NCBI GenBank assembly: GCA_949752795.1
Contig: OX457060.1
Span: 3,587,454 to 3,651,453, forward strand
Direction of reading: 5' to 3'
DNA: 64,000 nucleotides
DNA from: Hyperoodon ampullatus
Lineage: Eukaryota > Chordata > Mammalia > Artiodactyla > Ziphiidae
The notes under the pieces were generated by a model. It saw only the letters and a program-made list of their open reading frames with translations. It made no database searches and was not told the DNA's origin. The first letter of the stretch is position 1; the number at the start of each line of letters is the position of its first letter. Below, in pieces: positions 47,971 to 61,197 of this stretch. The translations under genes and the position numbers were made by a program.

Positions 47971-49814
47971 CCATCTCCATAACTTTTTGTCTTGCAAAAC
48001 TGAAACTCTATACCCATTAAACAGTCACCCCCCATTATCCCCTCTGCCAGCCCCTGGTAACCACCATTCTACTTTGTCTCTATTATTTTGACTAAATAAG
48101 TAAAATCGTACAGTGCTTGTCTTTTTGTGACTGGCTTATTATTTCACTTAGCACAATGTTCTCAAGTTTCATCTATGTTGTAACATGTGACAGGATTTCC
48201 TTCCTTTTTAAAGATGAATAATATTCCATTGTATAGATATACCACATTTTGTTTATCCATTTATCTATTGATGGGCATTTGGGTTGATTCCACATTTCAC
48301 CTATTGTGAGTAATGCTTCTATGAATGTGGGTGTACAAGTTATCTCCTTGAGACCCTGTTTTCCATTCTTTTTGGTATATCCCCAGAAGTAGAATTTCTG
48401 GATCATTTGGTAATTCTATCTAAAATTTTTTGAGGAACCACCATGCTGTTTTTCACAGCGGCTGTACCATTTTACATTCTTACCAATAGTGCACAAGGGT
48501 TCCACTTTCTCCACATCCTCACCAACACCACTTGTTTTCTGTTTTTTTGATAGTAGTCATCCTAATGTGTGTGATGTGGTATCTCATTCTAGTTTTGATT
48601 TGCATTTCCCTAATGCAAGTGATTTTGAGCTGGAGGGGGAGGAGCTTGCAACAATGGGGTGAGGTGCAACAACAATGGCCGCCTAACTTCCTAACTTCAC
48701 CTCTGATCAGAATCAACAACCAGCTGTCGGGGCATAGATTTGCGATATTTGGAGGGCAGGGTCCTTTTTGTCCGCCTCTGTGTAAGCCTCTCCAGGAACA
48801 CATGCACAGCTGCATGCCTCATGGCTGGGGGTAGGGGGTGGGTAGGGGTAGCTGCTACTGTGCTACCAGTTGAAATTGACTGAAATTAACTGCGATTTGC
48901 CCTCCAAATCTTCAGAGCTCCAGAAAGTTACATCAGACAGATTCTGCCAGTGTAATTTTTGTCCAGGTGGGGAGACAGATTCCTGGTGCTTCCCATTCTA
49001 CCATCTTCTCAGAATCCTCTCTGTGGAAGCCTTTTTGTGCTGTCCTGAGCTATGTCCTGTGAATTATAGAAATTGGTCTCAGACCCAGGGCAGGGCTAAA
49101 AGTGGACATACTTCTCTTAAGCTGATGGGGCTCAGGGCAGGATAGAAGTTGGGGGATGGGCAAGGAGTCCTTGGGCTCTTATCTTGCCTGGGTCTTCCAG
49201 CCCCCTGGGAAATCTTGTTTGTCCTTGAAGGCGGCCTGAGGCTTGGCTCTTCACAGCACCTTTGTCCCTGTGGAACGTTTTTGCCTTCTGCCACGTCCCT
49301 ATTGCCCATCTGCCCTGCATAGGGGTGGGCAGACATTGCAGACTGAGTAAAGCAGCACCTGCCTCTTAGCCTTGCCTTGTAACTCTTGGGCATCCTCTGT
49401 GGAGGGTGTGAAGGGGCTCCAAGTAGAGGTCATGGATCCAGGGTAAGTGTTGGCCCTGTATATTCCACCTAAGGTTTTCATTCATTCTTCCAGCCAGTTT
49501 TGTACAGACAGGGGTCCTGGCCTGAGGTGTGTTTAGAGCTGGGGTGAGAGTGGTAGGATTCTCTCTGAGCTCATGTCCTGGTGGAGCTTTTGGGGGACTA
49601 CTGCCCTGCCAAGGAGAGAAGAGGTTACTTGCCCCAGAAAGTAATATGCCAACCATCCCACCAGTTATGGGGAAAAGTTGCATATACAATTCTGGAAGAA
49701 ACTGTACAGATTAGGCCTCTTGTCTCTAGGATAGAATTTCTGTGAATAAAAGCCGAATGTACTTTTATTGTTGCCTCTGTCTTTCTGCAGGTAATGCCTT
49801 GAACACCTGTGTAA

Positions 49815-50015
<201 letters not shown>

Positions 50016-51006
50016 TAACAATAATTCCTGACCCAGATCTGGGTTGTTATCTGCACGCTTATTGGATTTCAATGCAGTGCTGATAAGGTCTTGGTGGAGA
50101 GAAGGTTTTGGCATGAAGACTGTAGCTTGTGTGGGTTCAGTGGCAGAATGTGCTTGTCTACTTCATTGGTGGGTGATTTTACTTGTTGATCTGAATTGCA
50201 AATGATTTTCAGGTAATCAAAGGTCCTATCCTCTGCCTAGACAGATGATCGTTTACTGAATCCTATTCAGAAAGTTTCTCATGGAAAGCTTTTCTGTAAA
50301 CTGCTTCACTAGGAGGTTGTATCTTATGTCCCACCTTTATTTCTTCAGCTGTTTGCCATTTTTTTACATTTTGTCTATGACGGTAATGGTAAATCTGATC
50401 TCCAACTTCATTATAAAGAGGTACATATCTTTATTACATAATTTATATGAAACGATATTTTAAAATGATTTTTAAAAGAAGCCTATTTGAAATCATACAT
50501 GGGTAATTACCTTTAACCTGATACTTAAAAAAAAATCAGTCTTTTCTTCTTAAATATTTTTAACCATAATGAGCAATAAATGTCAAGACAAATTAGGGGG
50601 CAAAAAGGAAAGAGAGTCATCCAGTATGAAAACTGTAAATAGAGGGAGTGTAAATAGGAAACACTTTTCTCTTTGGCAGTAGGAATTAAAGTTTAGCAAA
50701 GTGCTTACCCCTTGACTCAACTATTCTTTCTTGGTGACAGATTAAAAGCAACCTAAATGTTCAATGTTCAGTCTAGGGTGGACTTTAAAAATTAAGATGA
50801 CCACATCTCTTATTTCCTGAGCAAAGCAGGATTCCTTGAACTTTGCCCCCTAAATCTATATATGCCATACCTATATGGTGCTACCCCAGTTGTCTTCTTA
50901 CCTGGCAGGAATGGAGGTGTGGGATCAATTCCTCTGGCTAAGGCCATTGTTTCCTCCTCTCCCTACATACATGCTGGAAAATTCTAAACTGCTTTCTCTT
51001 ATTTTT

Positions 51007-51352
51007 TAAAAAAATTAATTTATTCTTTTTTTTTGGCCGTGTTGGGTCTTCATTGCTGCACGTGGGCTTTCTCTAGTTGAGGCGAGTGGGGGCTACTCTT
51101 CATTGCAGTGCGCTGGCTTCTCACTGCGGTGGCTTCTTGTTGTGGAGCACGGGCTCTAGGCACATGGGCTTCAGTAGTTGTGGCATGTAGGCTCAGTAGT
51201 TGTGGCTTGCAGACTCTAGAGCACAGTCTCAGTAGTTGTGGTGCATGGGCTTAGTTGCTCCACGGCATGTGGGATCTACCCGGACCAGGGCTTGAACCCG
51301 TGTTCCCTGCATTGGCAGGCGGATTCTTAACCACTGCACCACCAGGGAAGCC
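51007..51352 (-). mobile_element. CHR-type SINE, long form, antisense
   Basis: 'ggccgtgttgggtcttcattgctgcacg' to 'accagggaagc'. Target-site duplication ctgctttctcttattttt / ctgctttgtcttattttt (one mismatch) at 50989-51006 and 51353-51370. Confidence 0.92.
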
Positions 51353-51438
51353 CTGCTTTGTCTTATTTTTAAAACATTTTTTCCCAGTTTTATTGAGATA
51401 TAATTGACATATAACATTGTTTAAGTTTAAGGTGTACA

Positions 51439-51772
51439 GTTTTCTAAAAATTAATTAATTAATTAATTTTTGGCTGTGTTGGGTCTTCATTGTTGTGCGC
51501 AGGCTTTCTCTAGTTGCAGTGAGCAGGGGCTACTCTTCGTTGCGGTGCACGGGCTTCTCATTGCGGTGGCTTCTCTTGTTGCGGAGCACAGGCTCTAGGC
51601 ACGCAGGCTTCAGTAGCTGTGGCTCGAAGGCTCTAGAGTGCAGGCTCAGTAGTTGTGGCACACAGTATTAGTTGCTCTGCTGCATGTGGGATCTTTCCAG
51701 ACCAGGGCTCGAACCCGTGTCTCCTGCATTGGCAGGCGGATTCTTAACCACTGTGCCACCAGGGAAGCCCCC
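51439..51772 (-). mobile_element. CHR-type SINE, long form, antisense
   Basis: (aatt)n tail, then 'tggctgtgttgggtcttcattgttgtgcg' to 'ccaccagggaagcccc'. Target-site duplication ttaaggtgtaca at 51427-51438 and 51773-51784. Confidence 0.9.
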
Positions 51773-53292
51773 TTAAGGTGTACATGTTGATTTGATACTT
51801 ACATATTGTAAAATGATTACCCCCATAGTGCTCTCATAATTACCATTTCTTTTTTGTGGTGATTAACGTTTAAGATCTACTCTCTTAGCAGTTTTCAAGT
51901 ATGTGATACAGTACTGTTAACTATAATCTCCATGTTGTACATTAGATCCCCAGAACTTCTTCATCTTATAACTGGAAGTTTGTATCTTTTGACCAACATC
52001 TCCCGTCACTCCAACACCACCCCCGCTCTTAGTAACCACTGTTCTTTTTCTGTGAGTTCAGCTGTTTTAGGTTCCATGTATAAGTGAGATCATACAGTAT
52101 TTCTCTTCCTCTGTCTGACTTATTTTACTTAGCATACGCTAAGTGAAATGCCCTAAAGATCCATTCATGTCACGAATGGCAGGATTTCCTTCTTTCTCAT
52201 GGCTGAATAATATTTCTCTGTGTTTGTCTGTGTGTATGTATGTGTCACTTTTTTTATTGATATGGATATCCAGTGGATAATTCTGTGTGTATATGTGTAT
52301 TTGTATGTATGTCACATTTTTTTTAATCCATTCATCCATTGATGGACACTTAGGTTGTTTCCATATCTTGGCCACTGTGAATAATGCTGCAGTGAAATGG
52401 GAATACAGTCATCTGTTTGAGGTCCTGATTTTATTTTCTTTGGATATATACCCAGAAGTGGGATTGCTGGATCGTTTGGTAGTTCTATTTTTAGTTTTTT
52501 GGGGAACCTCCATACTGTTTTCTATAGTGGCTGTATCAATTTATATTCCTACCAAGAGTGCACAAGTGTTCCCTTTTCTCCAGAACTTTACTAGCACTTG
52601 TTATTTCTTGTCTTTTTGATAATAGCCATTCTAAGCAGTGTGAGGCTAAAACCTCATTGTGGTTTTGAGTTGCATTTCCCTGATGATGAGTGATGTTGAG
52701 CATCTTTTCATTAGCCATTTGTATGTTTTCTTTGGAAAAATGTCTATTCAGATCCTCTACCCATTTTTTAATAAAAAAAAATTTTTTTTTGCTGTTAAGT
52801 TTTATGAGTTCTCTATTTATTTTGGATATTAATCCCTTATCAGATATATGATTTGCAAATATTTTCTTCTATTCGGCAGGTTGCCTTTTCATTTTGTTGA
52901 TTGTTGCTTTTGCTGTGTAGAAACTTTTTAGTTTGCAGTAGTCCCACTTATTAATTTTTGTTTCTGTTGCGTTTGCTTTTGGTGTCATCCATAAAATTAT
53001 TGCCAAGAGCAGTGTCAGGGAGTGTTTCTCCTATGTTTTTCTCTAGGAGTTTTACAGAGTCGGGTCTTTAAGTCTTTAACCTATTTTGAGTTAATTTTTG
53101 TGAGTGGTGTAGGATATGTGTCCAGTTTCATCTTCTGCATGTGGTTATCCAGTTTTCCCACCATCATTTATTGAAGAGACTATCTTTTCCCCATTTAGTG
53201 TTCTTGGCTCCCTTGTCAAATATTCGTTGACTGTATACGTGAGAGTTTGTTTCTGGGCTCTTGATTCTGTTCCATTGGTCTGTGTTTTTTTT

Positions 53293-53497
53293 TTTTTTTT
53301 TTTTTTGCGGTATGCGGGCTTCTCACTGCTGTGGCCTCTCCCGTTGCGGAGCACAGGCTCCAGACGCGCAGGCCCAGCGGCCATGGCTCACGGGCCCAGC
53401 CGCTCCGCGGCATGCGGGATCCTCCCGGACCGGGGCACGAACCCACGTCCCCTGCATCGGCAGGCGGACTCTCAACCACTGCGCCACCAGGGAAGCC
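53293..53497 (-). mobile_element. CHR-type SINE, short young form, antisense
   Basis: T tail, 'gcggtatgcgggcttctcactgctgtggcc', CpG-rich body. Target-site duplication ctgtgtttttttt at 53280-53292 and 53498-53510. Confidence 0.92.
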
Positions 53498-53865
53498 CTG
53501 TGTTTTTTTTATGTGATGCCATACTTCTGTAGAAAAATGACACTGGAATTTTGATAGGAGTTGCATGGAATGTATAGATGGCTTTGGGTGGTACAGACAT
53601 TTTAACAATATTTTTATAAATATTTTTCCCCACTTGTGTCATCTTTGGTGTTTTTCATCAAAGTCCTATAATTTTCAGTGTTTAGATCCTTCACCTCCTT
53701 GGTTAAGTTTATACATAGGTATTTTGTAATGTTTGATGCTGTCGTGAATGGGCAGGTTTTATTTCTTTTCCAGATATTTTCTATATAGTGTATATTTTGT
53801 ACATAGTGTATAGAAATACAACTGATTTCTGTACGTTGACTTTTTGTACGCTGTATCTTTTAATC

Positions 53866-54339
53866 CTGTGTTTTCATCCTAAGCAATCCCATCCTCCACT
53901 TGCAGAACTTTAATTAATACCTGCATATTGGCACCACCTCCTCTTTCTTGTCCTCTGCAACTAATCATTAAGCCTTAACCATTCTACATCTTAACTATTC
54001 CATGTGTTTAATGAGACTACAATAAAAATGCTAACAGATTCCTTCTTAAAGGTCTAGACAAGTTCATATTAACAAGAAAACTACAATGTAAGTGTAGACA
54101 TTCCATGAAGGAAGTGCAATGAAGGGCTAGCCCTGCCAGGTGAGAAAATATGTTTTAAAGCTAAAATAACTAAAACTATTTGTTCAGTTTGTAAATAAAT
54201 AGACCAGGGAACAGAACAGAATTGAGAAACAGAAGAGAATTGACAGATAGATCTAAATATATTTAGACATTTAATTTATGATGGAAAGGATATTGTTCTA
54301 TTCAGGGTCACTGATAATGGCAGTTTCTTGTATCAAAGA
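53866..54339. other. Poorly assigned intronic sequence
   Basis: 54185-54300 resembles a sense old-L1 ORF2 piece ('agaccagggaacagaacagaattgagaaacag'). The rest is unrecognised. Confidence 0.35.
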
Positions 54340-54975
54340 CACCAACGATTTCTATATCATTAAATCCAATTGACATTTCTCAGTCCTATCTTACTTGACC
54401 TTCCAGCAGCATTTGACCTATGTCATCACTTCTTCCTCTTTGAAACATCAGGGCACTATACTCTCTTGGTTTTCTTCTAGCAATTCTCTCATTCCCTAGG
54501 TGATCCTATCCTACCTCAAGACTTTAAATATCCATCTATGTATATGCTGACAACTCTCAAACCTATTTCTTCAGGATGGAACGGTCTCCTGAACTCCAGG
54601 ATTCCACATTCAGTTGCCTGTCAACATTTCCATTTGGACTTTAATGGGTTTCTCAAAATTGATAGGTTTTGATCTCTAATGAGCCCCCTCCCAAAGTGCT
54701 CTCTTATAGCCTCCCCATCTCAATAAATGGCAAGACCAGCCTTCCAATGGCTCAGGTCAAAAACGTTGACTCATTTTTCTGTTACGTTCCGAGTTCAATC
54801 AGTCTAAAATCATATTTGCTCTATTTTAGGGTATAATCTAAAATATAATAAAATGCCTATGTACTTCTTATTACTTGCACTGCTGTTACTTTGATTCAAG
54901 CACCGCACCTGGATTATTGCATAATCCTTCTAACTGGTCTTCCTGCTTCTGTCTCTGCCTGCTCTCCCAGTTAAT
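54340..54975 (+). repeat. L2 LINE reverse-transcriptase fragment, sense
   Basis: 'cattccctaggtgatcctatcctacctcaagactttaaatatccatctatg' through 'caataaatggcaagaccagccttccaatggctcaggtcaaaaa' to 'ctggattattgcataatccttctaactggtcttcctgc'. The last encodes an LDYC..LLTGLPA-like piece typical of CR1/L2 reverse transcriptase. Confidence 0.75.
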
Positions 54976-55708
54976 TAAAAAATTTTAAACAATTTAAAGT
55001 TTCTAATGTAATACATACTCAGGGAAGTACATAAAATACGTAAAGTTTAGCAATTATTATAAAGTACAGATCCGTATAAATGACACCCAGATCAAGAAAT
55101 GGACCTCCAGAAGCCTGCCTCCATTACCCTCGTAATCAGTATTGTCTCCATCCATCCTGCCTAGAAGTATTTGTCTCAACTTTTATGGTAATTTTAGAAT
55201 TTGCTTTGCTCCACAGTTTAAAATTTTAATTATGCCTCACTAAACAATGGGGTTAATGCTGCCTATTTTACCTTTAATGTAAAGTGAAACATAATATGCA
55301 TTCTTTTGTGTGTGACTGTGACGCATGTTTATAAGATTTATCCATGTTCTTTGTAAATGTAGTTCATTTTAATAGCTGTGTAGTATATTATCTTAAGATC
55401 CTCATCCTTTCTACTGTGGATGGATATTTGTGTTTCAAGATTTTTGTCATTGCAGATGATTCTGATATAAGCATTCTTATACATGTATCTTGGTGCATAC
55501 ATATTTCAGTTTCTCAAGGTGGGGCAATTTTAAGTCATAGGATATACCTGTCTTCAGCTTTTCTATGTAATGCCTGTTTGCTGAAGAAGTTGCAGCAATT
55601 TAGACTTCTACTAGCAGTGTGTGAGAATTTCACTTGTTCTACGTCTGTGCCAGCACTTTTATTGACATAATTTAATTATGCCAGTTTGCATGTGGTGTGA
55701 TCTCTCAT

Positions 55709-56058
55709 TTTTTTTTCTGTTTTGTTTTTAATTTTAATTTTATTTATTTTTGGCTGCATTGGGTGTTTGTTGCTGCACGCGGGCTTTCCCTAGTTGCGGT
55801 GAGCGGGGGCTACTCTTTGTTGCAGTGCGCGGGCTTCTCACTGCAGTAGCTTCTCTTGTTGCGGAGCATGGGCTCTAAGCACGCGGGTTTCAGTAGATGT
55901 AGCTTGTGGGCTCAGTAGTTGTGGTGCGCAGGCTCAGTCATTGTGACGCACTGGCTTAGTTGCTCTGCGGCATGTGGGATCTTCCCGGACCAGGGCTCGA
56001 ACCCATGTCTCCTGCATTGGCAGGCGGATTATTAAACCACTGCACCACCAAGGAAGCC
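55709..56058 (-). mobile_element. CHR-type SINE, long form, antisense
   Basis: 'tggctgcattgggtgtttgttgctgcacgcgggc' to 'caccaaggaagcc'. Short target-site duplication ctctcat at 55702-55708 and 56059-56065. Confidence 0.88.
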
Positions 56059-56121
56059 CTCTCATCGTTTTAATCTGCATTTTCATGACTAATGAGGTTG
56101 AACACCTTTTCATATGTTCCT

Positions 56122-56258
56122 TTTTTCTTCTTTTCTTTCTTTTTTTTTTTGGTTGTGCTGTGCAGCTTGCGGGATCTTAGCTCCCTGACCAGGGATTGAA
56201 CCTGGGCCTCAGCAGTGAAAGCGCTGAGTCCTAACCATTGGATCGTCAGGGAATTCTC
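56122..56258 (-). mobile_element. Short CHR-related SINE, antisense
   Basis: 'ggttgtgctgtgcagcttgcgggatcttagctccctgaccagggattg...gatcgtcagggaattc'. Approximate target-site duplication around tcatatgttcc / tcatgtttc. Confidence 0.8.
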
Positions 56259-56567
56259 TCATGTTTCTTTCCTGGCATGGCTGTTTATCTGTTTTACCCA
56301 TTTTTAAAAAATGAGGTTTTTGTTTTCTTCTTACTGATTTTTAGCAGTTCTTTGTATATTCTGGATGTAAGTTCTTTATCAATTATATATATTGCACCTG
56401 TCTTCTCCCACTCTGTGACTTCTGTTTTTTCTTCTCAATGCTATCCTTTGAGCAGAATTTAAAAAAAATCTTTTTATCTTGAAATTTCAAATTTACAGAA
56501 TTCTTAACTGTTTGAGAGTGGGTTACATATATCATGTCCCTTTACCTTTTTAATGCTTCAGTATATA

Positions 56568-56816
56568 ATTCTTTTTTTAAAATTAATTAATTAGGCTGTG
56601 CCAGGTCTTAGTTGCGGCACGCAGGATCTTCATTGCCACTTGTGGGATCTTTGCTGTGGCATGCTGGATCTTTAGTTGTGGCATACAAACTCTTAGTTGT
56701 GGCATGTGAACTCTTAGTTGCAGCGTGTGGCATCTAGTTCCCTGACCAGGGATCGAACCTGGGCCCCCTGCATTGTGAGTGTGGAGTCTTAGCCACTGGG
56801 CCGCTAGGGAAGTCCC
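56568..56816 (-). mobile_element. CHR-type SINE (older form), antisense
   Basis: 'aggctgtgccaggtcttagttgcggcacgcagg' to 'gggccgctagggaagtccc'. Target-site duplication cagtatata at 56559-56567 and 56817-56825. Confidence 0.88.
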
Positions 56817-58082
56817 CAGTATATATTTAAGAACTAGGATGTTTTCTTACATAACCAGTTGTTAAATTCCAGAAGTTTAACACTGATACAGTACGTTTAA
56901 AAAAAATTGTAGAATATACACAAGAAATGGTTAAGTGGTAAGATTTAAGTTACAGTTCTGTCGCCTTAGGAACCTTTACATTTTTTGTGCAACTATCGTC
57001 ACCAGTCATCTCCAGAACTTTTTCATCTACCCCAGTTGAAACTGTGTACTCATTAAACATTAGTTCTCCATTCCCTACTCCCAGGCCCTTTCTGTTGCTG
57101 AATTTGTGGACTCATACAATATTTGTCCATTTGTGACTGGCTTATTTCACTTAGCATAATGTCTTCAAGGTTCATCCATATGGTACCATGTGTCAGAACT
57201 GCCTTCCTTTTTTAGACTGATTAATATACCTTTGTATGTAATACTACATTTTGTTTATTCATTCATCTGCCAATGAACACTTGAGTTGTTTCCACCTTTT
57301 GGCTACTATGAATAATGCTGTAATAAACGTTGGTGTACATGTATCTGTTTGAATCCCTGTTTTCAGTTCTTTTGGGCATACACCTAGGAGTGCAGTTACT
57401 GGGTGTTATGGTAATTCTGTTTAATAGTTTGAAGAAACATCACACTGTTTTCCACAGTGGCTGCACCATTTTACATTCCCACCAGCAATGCACAAAGGGT
57501 TCCAGTTTCTCTACATCCTTGCCAGTGTTTGTTTTCTGTTTTGATAATAGCTATCCTAATGTGTGTGAAGTGGTATCTCACTGTGGTTTTCATTTATATT
57601 TCCCAAATGATTAGTGATGTTGAGCCTCTTTTCATATTATTTGCCATTGGTATATCTTTTTTGGAGACATGTCTATGCAAGTCTTCTGTTCATTTTTTGA
57701 TTGGATCATTTTATTGTTGTTGAGTTGTAGGAGTTCTTCATATATTCTAATATTAACCCCTTAACAGATCATGATTTGAAAATATTTTCTGCCATTCTGT
57801 GGGCTGCCTTTTCATTCTGTTAGTGTTCTTTGCACAGAAGATTTTAATTTTGATGAAGTCCAGTTTGTCTACTTTTGTAATCTCTGCTATTGTTATCATA
57901 CCCAAGAAATCTTGCCAAATCCAGTGTCACGTACTTTCCCTGTATGTTTCCTTCTAAGTTTTGTAGTTTTAGCTCTTATGTTTAGTCCTTTGATCCATTT
58001 TGAGTTAATTTTTGTATGTGATGTAACATAAGGTCCAACTTCATGTTTTTGCACATGGATATCCAGTTTTCCTAGCACTATT

Positions 58083-58822
58083 TTTTTCTTTTCCATTATA
58101 GTTTATTACAAGCTATTGAATCTAGTTTCCTGTGCTATACAGTGGGCCCTTGTTGTCTTATTTTATATATAGTTGTGTGTATCTGTCAACCCCAAACTCC
58201 TAATTTATTCCTCTCTCCACCCCTTCCTCTTTTTTTTTTTGCGGTACGTGGGCCTCTCACTGTTGTGGCCTCTCCCGTTGCGGAGCACAGGCTCCAGACG
58301 CGCAGGCTCAGTGGCCATGGCTCACAGGCCCAGCCGCTCCGCGGCATGTGGGATCTTCCCGGACCGGGGCACGAACCCGTGTCCCCTGCATCGGCAGGCG
58401 GACTCTCAACCACTGCACCACCAGGGAAGCCCCACCCCGTCCTCTCTGATAACCATAAGTTTGTTTTCTATGTCTGGGAGTCTGTTTCTGTTTTGTAAAC
58501 AAGTTCATTTGTATCATATTTTAGATTCCATATATAAGTGATATCATATGATATTTGTCTTCTCTTTCTGACTTGGTTCAGTTAGTATGATAATCTCTAG
58601 GTCCATCCATGTTGCTGCAAATGGCATTATTTCATTCTTTTTTATGGCTGAGTAGTATTCTATTGTATATATATACCACATCTTTATCCACTCATCTGTT
58701 GATGGACATTTAGGTTGATTCCATGTCTTGGCTATTGTAAATAGTGCTATAAATATGAATACTGAGGTGCACCTATCTTTTTTGAATTGGAGTTTTCTCT
58801 GGATATATGCCCAGGAGTGGGA
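58083..58822 (-). mobile_element. Younger L1 3' end inserted in an older L1, antisense
   Basis: Begins 'ttccattatagtttattacaagctattg', the reverse of a cetartiodactyl L1 3' end, and stops inside ORF2 at 'gcccaggagtgggat'. The older L1 reads 'agcacta' before it and 'ggcaccatttgttg' after it, so the host element is continuous across the insertion. Confidence 0.7.
58231..58431 (-). mobile_element. CHR-type SINE, short form, antisense
   Basis: 'gcggtacgtgggcctctcactgttgtgg' to 'caccagggaagcc'. Target-site duplication ccaccccttcctct / ccaccccgtcctct at 58217-58230 and 58432-58445. Confidence 0.92.
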
Positions 58823-60655
58823 TCCGGCACCATTTGTTGAAAAGACTGTTCTTTCTCCATTGCATGGTCTAAGTATCATTGTTGAAAACCATTTGACCAG
58901 GCATGGAAGGGTTTATTTCTGGGCTCTCTATTCTGTTCCATTGGTCTATATGTCTGTCTTTATGCCAGTACCACACTGTTTTGATTTCTGTAGCTTTTTA
59001 GTAGGTTTTGAAGTCAGGAAGTGTGAGACCTCCAACCTTGTTCTGTTTCAGAATTGTTTTGGCTGTACACAGAGTCCCTTGAGATTCCACATCAACTTTA
59101 GGATGGATTTTTCTATTTCTGCAAAAATGTCATTGAGATTTTGGTAGGGATGATGTTGAATCTGTACATTGCTTTTGGTAGTTTTTACATCTTAACAATA
59201 TTGAGTCTTTCAATCCATAAATAGAAGATATCTTTTCCATTATGTCTTATTTAATTTCTTTCAGAAATGTTTTATAATTTTCACCGTACAAGTTTTTTTT
59301 GCATTTTTGGCTAAGTTATACCTAAGTACTTTATCCTTTTAGAAACTATTGTAAATGAAATTGTTTTTGTAACTTCCTTTTCAGATGTGTCATTGTTAGC
59401 ATACAGAAATGCAACTGATTCTGGTGTGTTACTTTTGTATCCTGCAACTTAATTTGTTTATTCTAACTTTGTGCGTGTGTGGAATCTTTGGGGTTATCTA
59501 CATATAAAATCCATGTCATCTGCAAACAGATAGTTTTACTTCTTCCTTTCTGATTTGGGTGCCTTTTTCTTTTTCTTGACTAATTGCTCTGGCTAGGATT
59601 TCCAATACTGTGTTGAATGGAAGTGGAGAAAGCGGGCATCCTTGCCTTGTCCCTGATCTTAGAGGAAAAGCTTCCAGTCTTTAACCATTGAGTATAATGT
59701 TAGCTGTGGGTTTTTCATATGTGGCCTTAATCATGTTGAAATAGTTTCTTTCTAGTTTTCTGAGTATATTTATCATGAAAGAGTATTGAATTTTGTGATG
59801 CTTTTTCTGCATTGAGATGATCATGTAATTTTTTCCCTTTGTTCTTTTAATGTGGTGTATTGATATTGGTGTGTTCAACCATCCTTGCATTTCAGGGAAG
59901 ACTTCCTCTTGGTCTTGGTGTATAATTCCTTATAAAATGTTGTATTAGATCTGCTAGTATTTTGTTGAGCATTTTTGCATCAATATTTATATGGGATATT
60001 GATGTGTACTTTTCTTGTAGTGTCTTTGTCTGGCTTTGGTATTAAGGTAATGCTGGGTCTCAGAATGAATTAGGAGGTATTTCCTTCTCTTTAATTTGTT
60101 GGGAAGAGCTTGAGAAGGATTGGTGTTTAATCTTTCTTAAAATGTTTGGTAGACTTCACTGGTGAAGCCATTTGGTCTTGGGCTTTTCTTTGGGAGGTTT
60201 TTGATTACTGATTCAGTCTCCTTACTAGTTACAGTTCTATTCAGATTTTCTATTTTTTCATGATTCAGTCTTGGTGGTAGGTTGTGTGTTTCTAGGAATT
60301 TGTCCATATCATCCAGGTTATCCAATTTGTTGTATAGAATTGTTCATAGTACTCCTATAATCTTTTTATTTCTATGGAATTGGTAATGATGTCCCCATGT
60401 TCATTTCTGATCTTAGTAATTTGAGTCTATTTTTTCTTAGTCCATCTAGCTAAATATTTGTCAATTTTATTGATATTTTTGAGGAACCAAGTTCTGGTGT
60501 TACTGATTTTTTTTTCTCCCTCTATTTTTTTTATTTTTCATTTATCTCAGCTCTAATCTTTATTTTCTTTCTTTTGCTAACTTTGGGTTTAGTTCTTTTT
60601 CTTTTCTTTTCTTTTAGCTCCTTAAGGTGTAAAGTTAGGTTGAGAACTTACTTTC

Positions 60656-61014
60656 CTTTTTTTTTTTTTTTTTTTTTTTTGCTTACTGATTTTTTTGGCT
60701 GCATTGGGTCTTTGTTGCTACGCACAGGCTTTCTCTAGTTGCGGTAAGCGCGGGCTACTCTTCGTTGCAGTGCGTGGGCTTCTCATTTTGGTGGCTTCTC
60801 TTGTAGAACATGGGCTTTAGGCACACGGGGTTCAGAAGTTGTGGCACATAGGCTCAGTAGTTGTGGCTTGCAGGCTCTAGAGCGCAGGCTCAGTAGTTGT
60901 GGTGCATGGGCTTAGTTGCTCCGCGGCACGTGGGATCTTCCTGGACCAGGGCTCGAACCCGTGTCCCCTACATTGGCAGGCGGATTCTTAACCACTGAGC
61001 CACAAGGCAAGCCC
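60656..61014 (-). mobile_element. CHR-type SINE, long form, antisense
   Basis: Long T tail, 'tggctgcattgggtctttgttgctacgcacagg' to 'gccacaaggcaagccc'. Target-site duplication tgagaacttactttc at 60641-60655 and 61015-61029. Confidence 0.92.
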
Positions 61015-61176
61015 TGAGAACTTACTTTCTTAATGTGTTTAACAGCTTTAAATTCCCCTCTTAGCACTGTTTTTGCTGCATCTCGTAAGTTTTTGTATGT
61101 TTTCATTTCTCAGTATTTTCTAATTTCCCTTGATTTCATCTTTGATCCATTGGCTGTTTTAAGAGTGTGATTTTTA

Positions 61177-61197
61177 GGTCTTCCCTGGTGGTGCAGG
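61177..61197 (+). repeat. 21-base SINE head remnant
   Basis: ggtcttccctggtggtgcag matches the CHR SINE 5' end in sense orientation and then stops. It sits at a break between two L1 pieces. Confidence 0.5.

Larger units (their letters stand above)
41525..49008 (-). mobile_element. Old L1, antisense, internally deleted and split by a full-length L1
   Basis: 3' part at 41525-41616 ('acattctaaaatgtacagttcagtgg') continues at 47971-48630. At about 48630 the 3' part of ORF2 changes abruptly to text that I recognise as an L1 5'UTR in reverse. This runs to 49008 and ends 'gcttcccattctaccatcttctcagaatcctc'. ORF1 and most of ORF2 are missing at the junction. Confidence 0.6.
51371..53865 (-). mobile_element. 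L1 LINE, antisense
   Basis: Starts 'cagttttattgagatataattgacatataac' and runs through ORF2 in reverse ('ggacacttaggttgtttccatatcttggcc', 'gattgctggatcgtttgg'). Interrupted by SINEs at 51439-51772 and 53293-53497. Confidence 0.8.
54990..56460 (-). repeat. Old L1 fragments, antisense
   Basis: 'taatacatactcagggaagtacataaaatacg...acacccagatcaagaaatggacc' and 'ttctactgtggatggatatttgtgtttcaag' are antisense old-L1 text. They are split by SINEs at 55709-56058 and 56122-56258. Confidence 0.6.
56826..61175 (-). mobile_element. L1 LINE, antisense, split by a second L1 and SINEs
   Basis: 3' end side 56950-58082 ('tttcacttagcataatgtcttcaagg...ctgcaccattttacattcccacc'). ORF2 then continues from 58823 ('cggcaccatttgttgaaaagactg') to about 61175. 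The minus-strand frames near 60137 and 59681 carry typical ORF2 text with stops. A younger L1 (58083-58822) and a SINE (60656-61014) are inserted. Confidence 0.75.
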
